A program made the translations under genes and the position numbers. Positions 8,471 through 17,829 of a DNA stretch of 64,000 nucleotides are shown one piece after another. Source of the stretch: Halovenus marina (GTDB lineage: Archaea; Halobacteriota; Halobacteria; Halobacteriales; Haloarculaceae); NCBI RefSeq assembly GCF_051414115.1, contig NZ_JBLKNZ010000001.1, positions 1,674,001 to 1,738,000 on the forward strand, given 5' to 3'. Positions within the stretch are counted from its first letter, which is position 1, and each line of letters begins with the position of its first letter. Under the pieces are notes generated by a model. It was not told the DNA's origin and ran no database searches. It saw only the letters and a program-made list of their open reading frames with translations.

Positions 8471-9493
8471 ATGATCCTCGAAGGAACCGTTCTTCGCGGC
8501 CGGTCGTTCGAGCCTATCGAGGGCCGCGTCGTCGTCGAGAACGGGACCATCCAGTCAGTCGAGGAAGGTGACGTTCGGACTGACGACATCATCCTTCCGG
8601 CCTTCGTCAACGCGCACACGCACATCGGTGATTCGATAGCCAAGGAGGCGGGCGAAGGGCTCACTCTGGAGGAACTGGTCGCGCCGCCTGACGGGTTGAA
8701 ACACCGACTGCTCCGTCGGGCCAGCCGCGAGGAACTGGTCGCGGGGATGGATCGCTCCATCCAGTTCATGGAGTCGGCCGGAACGGCGGCGTTTTTCGAC
8801 TTCCGCGAGGGCGGCGTCGACGGCGTCCACGCGCTGCAGGACGCGCTCGCCGGGCAGGATATCACCGGAGTCATTCTCGGCCGTGAATCCACCGAGGCGA
8901 TGGAGGCAGGCGAGGGTTTCGGAGCCAGCGGCGCAAACGACGGGGAGTTCTCTCGCGAGCGGACGGCGACACGAGAGGCCGGGAAACTGTTCGGCATCCA
9001 CGCCGGAGAGGTCGACACGACCGACATCAACCCGGCGCTCGACCTGGACCCGGATCTTCTGGTCCACATGGTTCACGCGGAGGAGATCCATCTCGACCGC
9101 GTCGCGGACAGCGAAATTCCGGTGGTCGTCTGCCCGCGGTCGAACATCACCACCGAAGTTGGCCTCCCCCCGGTTAGAGAACTGCTCGACCGGACAACAG
9201 TCGCGCTCGGCACCGACAACGTCATGCTCAATTCGCCGTCGATGTTCCGCGAGATGGAGTTCACCGCGAAGCTAACGGAGGCGACCACACGGGAGGTGCT
9301 CGCGATGGCGACCATCAACGGGGCCGAAATCGCCGGACTGAACTGTGGACTCGTCGAGGAGGGCTACGACGCCCGGTTGCTCGTCCTCGACGGCGACTCG
9401 CACAACCTCACTGGCGCGCGCAACCCGGTTCGTGCCGTCGTTCGCCGGGCGAGCGTTCACGACCTCAAAGACGTGGTCTTTCCGAACGAATGA
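8471..9493 (+). CDS. Amidohydrolase-superfamily metal-dependent hydrolase (COG0402-like)
   Basis: The 340-residue protein resembles cytosine/guanine deaminase-type amidohydrolases. It has the HxH metal pair in FVNAHTHIGDS (about 50-54), a middle His in GIHAGEVDTTD, a second in VHMVHAEEIHLDRV, and the metal Asp in VALGTDNVMLNSPSMF. These four elements are the complete set for a mononuclear deaminase or amidase. Substrate not predictable. It is 42 nt after the HD hydrolase and 39 nt before a UspA gene; a TATA-like sequence about 27 nt upstream suggests its own promoter. Confidence 0.85.
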   Translation: MILEGTVLRGRSFEPIEGRVVVENGTIQSVEEGDVRTDDIILPAFVNAHTHIGDSIAKEAGEGLTLEELVAPPDGLKHRLLRRASREELVAGMDRSIQFMESAGTAAFFDFREGGVDGVHALQDALAGQDITGVILGRESTEAMEAGEGFGASGANDGEFSRERTATREAGKLFGIHAGEVDTTDINPALDLDPDLLVHMVHAEEIHLDRVADSEIPVVVCPRSNITTEVGLPPVRELLDRTTVALGTDNVMLNSPSMFREMEFTAKLTEATTREVLAMATINGAEIAGLNCGLVEEGYDARLLVLDGDSHNLTGARNPVRAVVRRASVHDLKDVVFPNE

Positions 9494-9532
9494 GTGCGGG
9501 GATATATACCGTGTCACGTGGTAACACCAGGT

Positions 9533-9964
9533 ATGTACGACAACATTCTGCTTCCGGTGGATGGGTCCGAGGAGATGGGGGCAGTGATCGACCACGCACT
9601 GGAACTGGCCGAGATACACGGCGGCACGATTCACGCGCTGTACGTGGTCGATACTGCCTCGTTGTCGGACTTGCCGCTGGAATCCTCCTGGGAGGGGGTC
9701 AGTCAGGCGATGGAGAGCGAGGGGAAAACCGCCCTCGAGAAGGTCGAGCAGCGGGCGGGTGATGTTCCGGTCACGACGGAGGTGGCGACCGGTTCTCCAT
9801 CGCGACAGATAGGCGAGTACGCCTCCCAGAATGACTGTGACGTGATCGTGATGGGAACGCACGGCCGGTCTGGATTCGACAGATGGCTCCTCGGAAGCGT
9901 CGCAGAACGCGTGGTCCGGTCCTCTCCCGTGCCGGTGTTGACTATTCGCGTCGGCGAAAAGTGA
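9533..9964 (+). CDS. Universal stress protein A family protein
   Basis: A 143-residue single-domain UspA protein. It opens MYDNILLPVDGSEEMG and ends with the ATP-binding loop GTHGRSGFDRWLLGSVAERV, matching Gx2Gx9G(S/T). Such proteins bind ATP and respond to stress. The sequence GATATATACC about 27 nt upstream is a good TATA box for a leaderless transcript. The start at 9533 is preferred to 9494 because the family begins there. Confidence 0.92.
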   Translation: MYDNILLPVDGSEEMGAVIDHALELAEIHGGTIHALYVVDTASLSDLPLESSWEGVSQAMESEGKTALEKVEQRAGDVPVTTEVATGSPSRQIGEYASQNDCDVIVMGTHGRSGFDRWLLGSVAERVVRSSPVPVLTIRVGEK

Positions 9965-9981
9965 GTCGCGGCCGGGGTGGG

Positions 9982-10917
9982 CTACCGACTCTCGGCAGGG
10001 CGTAGATGTTCACAGTCACCGGCAGCGACCTCGATACGCGCTGTTCCCGTGTCCACAACGAGCGTCCCCGGATAGGTGATGTCGACTGCTTCGCCGGTGA
10101 CGGTGCGCTCGCCCGTTTCGACGCGAACGCGTCGTCCGAGCGTTTCACTCAGACCGCGCCACGCAGGCAGAACTCCATCCAGATCACGGCACAACACGTC
10201 GAACCGTTCGAGCAGTGACTGCGTGAGCGCCCGCCGGTCGACACCGCCGACGAGCGCCCGAAGGCTTGTGGCGTCACGGTCTGCGGGAATCTCTAACGGG
10301 TCCACATTTGCGTTGATCCCCACCCCGACCACCAGCCACGAAATCCGATCCGCTTCACCTTCCATCTCGGTGAGGATTCCCGCCACCTTCTCCCCGTCGA
10401 CGAGCACGTCGTTCGGCCACTTGATCGCGGCGTCGACGCCGAGTTCTCGCATGGCTTCGGCCGTCGCGACGGCGGCCGCGAGCGTGTACACCGGCGCGTG
10501 CATCGCGGGCCGATCCGGACGGGCGAGAATCGAGAGCCAGACTCCGCCGCTTGGTGAGTGCCACTCGCGGTCGAGACGGCCCCGCCCGCCGGTCTGTTCG
10601 TCCGCGAGCACGACCACGTCGCTCGCCCCCGACGTCGCGAGTTCGCGAGCGCGCGTGTTCGTGCTCGGAATCCGCTCGTGATACTCGACCTCGAAGGGCG
10701 CATCGAGACCGAAGACGACCGCCGCCTCCCCGTACTCCGGAATTGATTCGACGGTGTACCCCTCCGACCCGTCGCTGATCTCGAACCCTTCGTCTCTGAG
10801 CGCCTCGACGTGCTTCCAGACGGCTGCACGGGAGACCTCGAGCCTGTCAGCCAGTTCCGGCCCCGTCACCGGTCCGTCTTCGAGTGCCCGAAGGACTGCT
10901 CGCCGCGTCTCCTGCAT
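9982..10917 (-). CDS. birA: Biotin-[acetyl-CoA-carboxylase] ligase BirA with N-terminal HTH
   Basis: BirA activates biotin with ATP and attaches it to the carrier-domain Lys of the carboxylase encoded just upstream. The 311-residue protein has a winged-helix segment ELADRLEVSRAAVWKHVEAL (about 21-40), the biotin-binding EQTGGRGRLDREWHSPSGG and IKWPNDVLVDGEKVAGILTE. The HTH suggests it may also act as a biotin-responsive repressor. It starts at 10917, 105 nt after the PccA stop on the same strand, so it may close the pcc operon. Confidence 0.92.
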   Translation of the reverse strand: MQETRRAVLRALEDGPVTGPELADRLEVSRAAVWKHVEALRDEGFEISDGSEGYTVESIPEYGEAAVVFGLDAPFEVEYHERIPSTNTRARELATSGASDVVVLADEQTGGRGRLDREWHSPSGGVWLSILARPDRPAMHAPVYTLAAAVATAEAMRELGVDAAIKWPNDVLVDGEKVAGILTEMEGEADRISWLVVGVGINANVDPLEIPADRDATSLRALVGGVDRRALTQSLLERFDVLCRDLDGVLPAWRGLSETLGRRVRVETGERTVTGEAVDITYPGTLVVDTGTARIEVAAGDCEHLRPAESR

Positions 10918-11022
10918 ACCTCGTCTTCGAGGGCAGGCCTCAAAAGGGACTCTCTCGACGGCGAATCGATACTCGTGAACACGCTCCATATTGCACAGCG
11001 AATCGATTTGCGCGAACGCACG

Positions 11023-12849
11023 TCACTCGATGACAAAGAGCACGTCGCCCATATCGACACTCTCGTCGGCGCTCACTCGCACGTCGGTGACCGTGCCGGA
11101 ACTGTCCGCGACCACGTCGTTTTCCATCTTCATCGCTTCGAGCACACAGAGTACGTCACCCGCAGCAACCTCGTCGCCTTCCTCGACGTTGACTTCGAGG
11201 ATCGTTCCCTGCATCTCCGCGGTGACCGTCTGGCCGCCGGGCGCGTTCGCCGTCTGGTCTGTCTCGGAACTCGCCCGCTCCGGGCGTGGCTGAGTTCCCT
11301 GCCCGTCGGGGACATCGAGAGACGGTGCGTCGTGTGCTTCGAGTTCCACCTCGAAGCGCTTGCCGTCCACCTCGACGGTGAATTCGCGTCGCGTCGACTC
11401 GTCCCCGTCGTCGGACTCGCTCGATTCGGTTCCCCAGCGGTTCTGTGCGTCCTGAATGCGCTCGGTGTCGACCTCCTCGTCGAGATAGCGCGTCGTGTGT
11501 GTCCCGGCGACGAAGCGGTCGTCCGTGACCATCAGTCGATGGAAGGGGAGGATGGTGACGACGCCGTCGATGTCGAACTCCGCCAGCGCTCGTTTGCTCC
11601 GGGCGAGCGTCTCGACTCTCGTCTCGCCAGAGACGATCAGTTTCGCTATCATCGAGTCGTAGTCGGTCACGAGCGCGTCGCCCTGCGTGAGCGCGTCGTC
11701 GACGCGGACGCCGATGCCGCCCGGTGGGTCGTACGTGTCGAGGGTGCCGCCCGTCGCCGGAGCAAAGTCGTCGGCGGCGTTCTCGGCGTTGATGCGAAAC
11801 TCGATCGCGTGACCGTCGATGTCGACCTCGCTCTGCTCGAAAGCGATTGCCTCGCCCTGCGCGACCCGCAGTTGCCACTTCACGATGTCGATACCCGTGA
11901 TGGCCTCGGTGACGGGGTGTTCGACCTGAATTCGCGTGTTCACCTCCAGAAAGTAGAAGTCGGTCTCCGGACCGAGCGGTTCGTCCCGGTCGAGGTCTTC
12001 TGCGACCAGGAATTCGACGGTTCCGGCGTTGGTATACTCGGTCGCCTCGACGCCGCGCCGGGCCGCGGCACCGATCTGCTCGCGCAGTTCCTCGGAGAGC
12101 GCGGGCGAAGGGCCTTCCTCGATAACCTTCTGGTGGCGGCGCTGGAGCGAACAGTCCCGCTCGCCGAGATGCCGAACCTCGCCATCCTGGTCTGCGAGGA
12201 TCTGCACTTCGACGTGGCGGGGGTGCTCCAGAAACCGCTCGACGTACACCGAATCGTTGTCGAAGTACGCCTCGCCCTCACGCTGTGCGCTTTCGAGTTT
12301 TGCCTCGATTTCCTCGGGGTCGTGAACGACTTTCATCCCGCGGCCGCCGCCACCACCCTCAGCTTTGATCGCCAGCGGATAGCCGTGCTCGTCGCCGAAC
12401 GCGGCGACTTCTTCGGGGTCGGTGACGGGATCAGTCGTTCCGGGGACGATTGGGACGCCAGCCGCTTGCATGACGCGCCGGGCGTGGGTCTTCTCACCGA
12501 GTTGCTCCATCGCATCACTCGGCGGGCCGACCCACGTGATCCCCGCTGTCTCCTCGACCTGTGCCGCGAAGTCGGCGTTCTCCGCGAGAAAGCCGTAGCC
12601 GGGGTGGATCGCGTCCGCGCTTGATCGCTTCGCAGCGTCGATGATGGCGTCGCCGTCGAGATAGGAGTCGGCGGCCCGCGCTGGACCGACGCGGTAGGCC
12701 TCGTCGGCGTATGCAACGTGGCCTGCGTCCCGGTCGGCCTCGCTGTAGACCGCCACGGTGTCGATGTCCAGTTCCCGACAGGCGCGCATGACGCGTACGG
12801 CTATCTCACCACGGTTCGCGACGAGGACGCGATCGAACCCCCCGGTCAT
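11023..12849 (-). CDS. pccA: Acetyl/propionyl-CoA carboxylase alpha subunit (biotin carboxylase plus biotin carrier)
   Basis: This 608-residue protein carboxylates its own biotin with ATP and bicarbonate. The N-terminal biotin-carboxylase ATP-grasp domain starts VLVANRGEIAVRVMRACREL and includes GGGGGRGMKVVH (about 164-175) and FLEVNTRIQVEHPVTE. A linker leads to a biotinyl domain at the C-terminus with LCVLEAMKMENDVVADSSGT, its Lys being the biotin site. It overlaps the PccX gene by 4 nt. Substrate choice between acetyl- and propionyl-CoA cannot be told from this subunit; the symbol follows haloarchaeal usage. Confidence 0.92.
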   Translation of the reverse strand: MTGGFDRVLVANRGEIAVRVMRACRELDIDTVAVYSEADRDAGHVAYADEAYRVGPARAADSYLDGDAIIDAAKRSSADAIHPGYGFLAENADFAAQVEETAGITWVGPPSDAMEQLGEKTHARRVMQAAGVPIVPGTTDPVTDPEEVAAFGDEHGYPLAIKAEGGGGGRGMKVVHDPEEIEAKLESAQREGEAYFDNDSVYVERFLEHPRHVEVQILADQDGEVRHLGERDCSLQRRHQKVIEEGPSPALSEELREQIGAAARRGVEATEYTNAGTVEFLVAEDLDRDEPLGPETDFYFLEVNTRIQVEHPVTEAITGIDIVKWQLRVAQGEAIAFEQSEVDIDGHAIEFRINAENAADDFAPATGGTLDTYDPPGGIGVRVDDALTQGDALVTDYDSMIAKLIVSGETRVETLARSKRALAEFDIDGVVTILPFHRLMVTDDRFVAGTHTTRYLDEEVDTERIQDAQNRWGTESSESDDGDESTRREFTVEVDGKRFEVELEAHDAPSLDVPDGQGTQPRPERASSETDQTANAPGGQTVTAEMQGTILEVNVEEGDEVAAGDVLCVLEAMKMENDVVADSSGTVTDVRVSADESVDMGDVLFVIE

Positions 12850-13127
12850 CGGTCGAACCTATCCCGTCGGCCCGCGGCCGTCCACTCGTCTCTCGGTGCC
12901 GTGCTCGGAACCCGCGCCGACCGCCCCGAGAGCGCTTCGAGACGGCCAGCAAAGCGGAATCGGTCGCCGTCCCACGAACGGTCGGTGTCGGCGGCAGCGG
13001 TGCGTGCGGCCGCACGCTCGTCGCGGAGGTGTGCGCCGATTGCCGTCGCGATGGCGGCGGCCTCCTCCGGCGTCGCGTCGGTCGGGATGTCGAGCGAACC
13101 AGTCAGCGTGTCGTCGTCAGTCATCAT
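12846..13127 (-). CDS. pccX: Small acyl-CoA carboxylase subunit (PccX/epsilon-like)
   Basis: The 93-residue protein lies exactly between the carboxyltransferase and biotin carboxylase genes, sharing one base with the pccB stop (TAATG) and 4 nt with pccA. Its central part, ATPEEAAAIATAIGAHLRDE, followed by a segment ending near SWDGDRFRFAGRLEAL, looks like the actinobacterial epsilon subunit. The haloarchaeal PccX, known in Haloferax mediterranei as a small essential subunit of propionyl-CoA carboxylase, has the same position and size. Assignment is by context and weak similarity. Confidence 0.75.
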   Translation of the reverse strand: MMTDDDTLTGSLDIPTDATPEEAAAIATAIGAHLRDERAAARTAAADTDRSWDGDRFRFAGRLEALSGRSARVPSTAPRDEWTAAGRRDRFDR

Positions 13128-14677
13128 TAGAGGGGGATGTTACCGTGTTTTCGTTCCGGCTGTGATTTGCGTTTCGAGCGCAGCATATCGAGATCGCTGA
13201 TAAGCCGCGGCCGGGTGTCCTTGGGTTCGATCACGTCGTCGACGTAGCCCCGGTCGGCGGCCGTGTAGGGGTTCGCGAACTGCTCGCGGTACTGCTCGAT
13301 GAGTTCCTCGCGCCGTTTCTCGGGGTCGTCCGCCGCTTCGATCTCGTCGTCGTAGAGGACGTTCACCGCGCCTTTCGGCCCCATGACCGCGATCTCGGCG
13401 GTCGGCCACGCGTAGTTGACATCGGCGCCGATGTGTTTCGAGGCCATCACGTCGTACGCGCCGCCGTAGGCCTTCCGTGTGATCACGGTCAGCAGGGGCA
13501 CCGTCGCCTCGGAGTAGGCATACAGCAGTTTCGCGCCGTGGACGATGATGCCGTCGTGTTCCTGGTCGGTCCCGGGCATGAACCCGGGCACGTCGACGAA
13601 GGTTACGAGCGGAATGTTGAACGCATCACAGAAGCGGACGAAGCGCGCACCCTTGACCGCGGAGTCGATGTCGAGCGTGCCTGCGTTGACCCGCGGTTGA
13701 TTGGCGACGACACCAACCGAGTGCCCGTCGAGTCGCGCAAAGCCGATTACGAGATTCCGGGCGAAGGCCTCAGCAACCTCGAAAAACGACCCTTCGTCCA
13801 TGACACGTCCGATGACGTCGGTCATGTCGTAGGGCTTGCGTGGCTGGTCGGGGACGATGGAGTGCAGTTCCTCGTCGCGGCGCTGTGGGTCGTCCTGTGG
13901 GTCGATGCGCGGCGGGTCCTCGACGTTGTTCTGCGGGAGATAGGAGAGCAGATGCCGGATATCGTCGAGCGCTGCCTTCTCGTCTGCGGCGGTCAGGTGG
14001 GCCACACCCGATTCGGAGGCGTGTGTCCCCGCCCCGCCGAGTTCGTCGAAGCCCACCTTCTCACCCGTTACTGTCTCGATGACATCGGGGCCGGTGATGA
14101 ACATGTGGCTGGTCTCCTCGACCATCAGCACGAAGTCGGTGATCGCTGGCGAGTAGACTGCGCCGCCAGCGCACGGTCCCATGATCGCCGAGATCTGCGG
14201 GACGACGCCGCTCGCCTGCTGATTGCGGTGGAAGATGTGCGCGTAGCCAGCCAGCGAGTCGATACCTTCCTGAATGCGAGCGCCCGCCGAGTCGTTGAGA
14301 CCGATGATCGGCGCACCAGTTTCCATCGCCCGGTCCATGACCTTCGTCACCTTCTCTGCGAAGGCCATCCCGAGCGACCCGCCGAAGACGGTGAAGTCGT
14401 GGGCGAAGACGAACACTGTCCGGCCGTTCACCTCGCCGTAGCCGGTGACGACGCCGTCGCCGAGAACCTTCTTTTCCGCCATGTCGAAGTTGTAGCAGTC
14501 GTGGGTTCGAAGCTGGTCGAACTCGGTGAACGTGCCGTCGTCGAGGAAGTAGTCGATGCGCTCGCGAGCGGTTAGTTTCCCCTTCTCGTGTTGGGCCTCG
14601 ATGCGCTCTTCGCCGCCGCCCTTGCGGGCCTCCTCGCGCAACTCTCTGAGTTCGTCGAGACGGTCGTCCATCGTCAT
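13127..14677 (-). CDS. pccB: Acetyl/propionyl-CoA carboxylase beta subunit (carboxyltransferase)
   Basis: The 516-residue protein transfers CO2 from carboxybiotin to an acyl-CoA, probably propionyl-CoA for methylmalonyl-CoA formation. Both crotonase-fold halves are recognisable: VFAHDFTVFGGSLGMAFAEK and NDSAGARIQEGIDSLAGYAH in the N-half, and ITRKAYGGAYDVMASKHIGA in the C-half with its oxyanion glycines. It heads the pccB-pccX-pccA(-birA) unit. A second ATG two codons in (14671) is an alternative start. Confidence 0.93.
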   Translation of the reverse strand: MTMDDRLDELRELREEARKGGGEERIEAQHEKGKLTARERIDYFLDDGTFTEFDQLRTHDCYNFDMAEKKVLGDGVVTGYGEVNGRTVFVFAHDFTVFGGSLGMAFAEKVTKVMDRAMETGAPIIGLNDSAGARIQEGIDSLAGYAHIFHRNQQASGVVPQISAIMGPCAGGAVYSPAITDFVLMVEETSHMFITGPDVIETVTGEKVGFDELGGAGTHASESGVAHLTAADEKAALDDIRHLLSYLPQNNVEDPPRIDPQDDPQRRDEELHSIVPDQPRKPYDMTDVIGRVMDEGSFFEVAEAFARNLVIGFARLDGHSVGVVANQPRVNAGTLDIDSAVKGARFVRFCDAFNIPLVTFVDVPGFMPGTDQEHDGIIVHGAKLLYAYSEATVPLLTVITRKAYGGAYDVMASKHIGADVNYAWPTAEIAVMGPKGAVNVLYDDEIEAADDPEKRREELIEQYREQFANPYTAADRGYVDDVIEPKDTRPRLISDLDMLRSKRKSQPERKHGNIPL

Positions 14678-14773
14678 GTGTGGTCCCCGTCAGCCATTGC
14701 AAGGAGGAAGTGTGACCGCGGTAAAAAGGATTCCCCAACGATTCGAGCCAGTTCGGCGTTCCCCGTCGCAAAC

Positions 14774-15580
14774 TCAGCGCTCGACCGACAGACCAGCACG
14801 CTCTACGGCTTCCTCAGCAGCGGCGTCGTCGTGAATGACCGCCGCGACGGCCTCAGTGATCGCGCCGGGGTCGTCGTGCTGGAACAGGGACCGTCCCATC
14901 GAGACGCCAGCGGCCCCGGCGTCGACTGCGCCGCGAACCATCGACAGCGTCTCCCTGTCAGTTCCCTTGCTCCCCCCGGCGATGAGCACCGGCAGGCGCG
15001 TCGATTCGACGACACGCTCGAAGGTGTCGGGGTCGCCCGAGTAGGCCGTCTTGACCAGATCCGCGCCGACTTCCTCGCCGAGACGGACTGCGTGGCCCAG
15101 GTCCTCGGCGAACTTCGCGGGGTCGTCCGTCCTGACATCGTGGCCGCGGGCGTAGGTCATCGCGAGCACGGGCATCCCGTACTCGGCGGCGGTGCTCGTC
15201 ACCTCACTCAGTTGCGTGATCTGGTCGGGTTCGTGTTCGCTCCCGACATTGATGTGAAAGGAGACGGCGTCTGCGCCAGCGCGAATCGCATCTTCGACGG
15301 TTCCGGTCGGGCGCTTGTCACTCTCGTCGGGGCCGATGCTGGTCGACCCGTTGAGGTGGACAATATAGCCCGCGCCGTTCTTGTTCGGGTGTACCCGCGG
15401 TGCGATCCCTCGCTGGGTCAACACGGCGTCCGCTCCAGCGGCGGTCACCGCGTCGATGGTGGATTCGATGTCGACGAGCCCCTTCACCGCGCCCAGTGTG
15501 ATTCCGTGGTCCATCGGGACGACGAGATGTCGGCCCGCTGTCCCGATCCGATCGAGTCGTGCCGCGTTCCCAGCAGTCAT
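14774..15580 (-). CDS. 2-amino-3,7-dideoxy-D-threo-hept-6-ulosonate synthase (AroA', class I aldolase family)
   Basis: ADH synthase starts the archaeal route to 3-dehydroquinate. The 268-residue protein has the class I aldolase signatures VVPMDHGITLG (about 19-29), LVKTAYSGD with the Schiff-base Lys, and LIAGGSKG for phosphate binding. Placement directly after trpCBA supports a role in aromatic amino acid synthesis rather than glycolysis. The ATG at 15580 (MTAGNAARLDRIG) is preferred over a TTG at 15598. Fructose-bisphosphate aldolase activity is the alternative. Confidence 0.85.
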   Translation of the reverse strand: MTAGNAARLDRIGTAGRHLVVPMDHGITLGAVKGLVDIESTIDAVTAAGADAVLTQRGIAPRVHPNKNGAGYIVHLNGSTSIGPDESDKRPTGTVEDAIRAGADAVSFHINVGSEHEPDQITQLSEVTSTAAEYGMPVLAMTYARGHDVRTDDPAKFAEDLGHAVRLGEEVGADLVKTAYSGDPDTFERVVESTRLPVLIAGGSKGTDRETLSMVRGAVDAGAAGVSMGRSLFQHDDPGAITEAVAAVIHDDAAAEEAVERAGLSVER

Positions 15581-15666
15581 TGTGACACAGTGTGGCAAGT
15601 ACGGTTATGTGCGTTCCGATTGCGACCGACAGTCGTCTGCTGTCTCTGTGCTGTCAGCATTTTCAC

Positions 15667-16530
15667 CTATTTCGTGCTCTGATTTGTCGGTCGGCCGCGC
15701 AGCGCGCCCTCCTTGAGTTCGTGCGCCTTCGATTCCAGTCTCGATGCTGTCTGCTCGACTGGTTCGTCGGTCTCGTACCCCTCGGCGATGATGTCGACCA
15801 GCGCCGACCCGACGATGATGCCGTCTGCGCCAGCGGCGACGATGCGCTCTGCGTGGTCGCCGGTCTTGATTCCGAAGCCGACAGCCTTCGGCACGTCCCA
15901 GTCTGCGATCCGTTCGAGCGAGCGCTCCGTGTACTCGGAGACGTCGTCGCGCGCGCCGGTCGTCCCGAGTCGTGCCTGCACGTAGACGTAGCCCGACACC
16001 TGCTCGCGCATCCGTTCGAGTCGCTCGCCCTCCGTCGTCGGCGCGACGATGAAGACCAGATCCAGACCGAACTCGTCGCAGGCCGCACGGAGCGGTCCCG
16101 CTTCCTCCGCTGGCAGGTCCGGAATGACGAAGCCGTCGATGCCGACCTCTGCGGCGCGCTTGACGAACGGCCGCGGGCCGCGCTCGCTCTCGTTGTCGTC
16201 GCCCGGCGTATTGCTGTCCGCCGAACCGCCGTACTGGTAGACCAGATTGTAGTAGGTCATGCAAACGAGCGGCACGTCCACGTCTAGGTCGGAGACGAAG
16301 TCGAAAAAGCGGTCAGGGGTCATTCCTGCGTCGAGCGAGCGGACGACGGCCTCCTGAATCGTCGGCCCCTCGGCGATGGGTTCCGAGAAGGGCAAGCCGA
16401 GTTCGATCACGTCTGCGCCGCCCCGCTCGACCGCCTCGACGTACTCCAGTGACGCCTCGTAGTTCGGGTCGCCAGCGGCGAGATACGGGACGAAGGCGGG
16501 GCCGTCGGCGAAGGCGTCTTCGAGACTCAC
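15667..16530 (-). CDS. trpA: Tryptophan synthase alpha subunit
   Basis: TrpA cleaves indole-3-glycerol phosphate to indole and glyceraldehyde 3-phosphate. The 287-residue barrel has FVPYLAAGDPN (about 13-23) and IELGLPFSEPIAEGPTIQEA, where the catalytic Glu is present but both Asp of the usual PFSDPLADGP are Glu. The C-terminal IVAAGADGIIVGSALVDIIA binds phosphate. It overlaps trpB by 4 nt, and the aroA'-like gene follows 86 nt later. Confidence 0.94.
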   Translation of the reverse strand: MSLEDAFADGPAFVPYLAAGDPNYEASLEYVEAVERGGADVIELGLPFSEPIAEGPTIQEAVVRSLDAGMTPDRFFDFVSDLDVDVPLVCMTYYNLVYQYGGSADSNTPGDDNESERGPRPFVKRAAEVGIDGFVIPDLPAEEAGPLRAACDEFGLDLVFIVAPTTEGERLERMREQVSGYVYVQARLGTTGARDDVSEYTERSLERIADWDVPKAVGFGIKTGDHAERIVAAGADGIIVGSALVDIIAEGYETDEPVEQTASRLESKAHELKEGALRGRPTNQSTK

Positions 16531-17777
16531 AGGCGGCCACCTCCTACGTCGCGGAAGATGCTCATGTCCGGCGCGATATCGAGGTCGCGCTCCATCGTCT
16601 CTTCGATCACGGTTTCGAGATCCTTGTCCCCTCGACCGGAGACGGTGATGACGACCAGATCACCGAGTTCGTCGTGGTCGTTCTCCAGATAGCCGAAGGC
16701 GTGAGCCGTCTCCAGTGCGGGGATGATCCCCTCGTCCTGCGAGAGTCGGTGGAACGCCTCCAGCGCGTCGTCGTCGTCGACGTTGACCGCCTCGACGCGC
16801 CCCTCGTCGACGAGATGGGACAGTTCCGGGCCGACGCCAGCGTAGTCGAGACCGGCAGAGACCGAGTGCGACTCCATGATCTGGCCGTGACTGTCCTGGA
16901 GAATCTTCGTGCGTGCGCCGTGCAACACGCCCTCCTCGCCGGTCGACAGCGTCGCCGAGTTCGGGGCGACGCCAGCGTCCTCGTCGACGGTGAGCGAGGA
17001 CCCGCCAGCCTCGACGGCGTACAGGCCCACGCCCTCGTCGTCGACGAAGTTGGCGAACGTACCCATCGTGTTCGATCCACCGCCAGCGCAGGCGAGGACG
17101 GAATCGGGCAGTCGCTCCTCGCGGTCGAGAATCTGCTCGCGGGTCTCCGCGGAGATGACCGACTGGAACTCTCGGACCATCGCCGGGAACGGGTGCGGGC
17201 CGACGACGCTCCCGATCACGTAGTGCGTGGTCTCGACGGTTCGCGACCAGTCCCGCATCGTCTCGCTTATCGCCTCTTTCAGGGTTCCCCGACCGGTCGT
17301 CACCGGCGTCACAGTCGCGCCGTTGGTTCGCATCCGGAAGACGTTGGGGCGCTGTCTGGCGATGTCGGTCTCGCCCATGTAGACCTCACAGGGCATGTCG
17401 AGATGCGCCGCGGCCATCGCCGTCGCGGTCCCGTGTTGCCCTGCGCCGGTTTCTGCGATGATGCGGTCCTTGCCCATGTACTTGGCCAGCAACACCTGCC
17501 CCAGCGCGTTGTTTAGCTTGTGTGCGCCGCCGTGAAGCAGGTCCTCGCGCTTGAGATACACCGTCGTGTCGTAGCGCTCGCTCAACTGTTCGGCGTGCTG
17601 AAGCGGGAGCGGACGACCGCCGAAATCGCGCAGTCGCTGGCGAAACTCGTCCATGAACCCGTCCTCGTTTTCGAGCACGTACCGCTCGTACGCGTCGGTT
17701 AGCTCTTCGAGTGCCGGCATCAGGGCCTCCGGCACGTACTGTCCGCCGTACTCACCAAACGTCTTCTCTGTGCTCAT
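16527..17777 (-). CDS. trpB: Tryptophan synthase beta subunit
   Basis: TrpB condenses indole with serine using pyridoxal phosphate. The 416-residue protein opens near FGEYGGQYVPEALMPALEEL, carries the PLP Lys in LLHGGAHKLNNALGQ (near residue 88) and the phosphate loop CAGGGSNTMGTF. It overlaps trpA by 4 nt and follows trpC by about 52 nt. Standard TrpB1-type length. Confidence 0.96.
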   Translation of the reverse strand: MSTEKTFGEYGGQYVPEALMPALEELTDAYERYVLENEDGFMDEFRQRLRDFGGRPLPLQHAEQLSERYDTTVYLKREDLLHGGAHKLNNALGQVLLAKYMGKDRIIAETGAGQHGTATAMAAAHLDMPCEVYMGETDIARQRPNVFRMRTNGATVTPVTTGRGTLKEAISETMRDWSRTVETTHYVIGSVVGPHPFPAMVREFQSVISAETREQILDREERLPDSVLACAGGGSNTMGTFANFVDDEGVGLYAVEAGGSSLTVDEDAGVAPNSATLSTGEEGVLHGARTKILQDSHGQIMESHSVSAGLDYAGVGPELSHLVDEGRVEAVNVDDDDALEAFHRLSQDEGIIPALETAHAFGYLENDHDELGDLVVITVSGRGDKDLETVIEETMERDLDIAPDMSIFRDVGGGRL

Positions 17778-17829
17778 CGGTTTGCCTCAGTTGGTCGCGT
17801 GTTCATCGTTGATCTTCTGAATCGTGCAT

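Noticed and set aside
10810..12624. A 604-codon open frame on the plus strand opposite pccA.
   Set aside because: It is exactly antisense to a well-supported carboxylase gene. GC-rich codon bias leaves such frames open, and its sequence has no recognisable domain.
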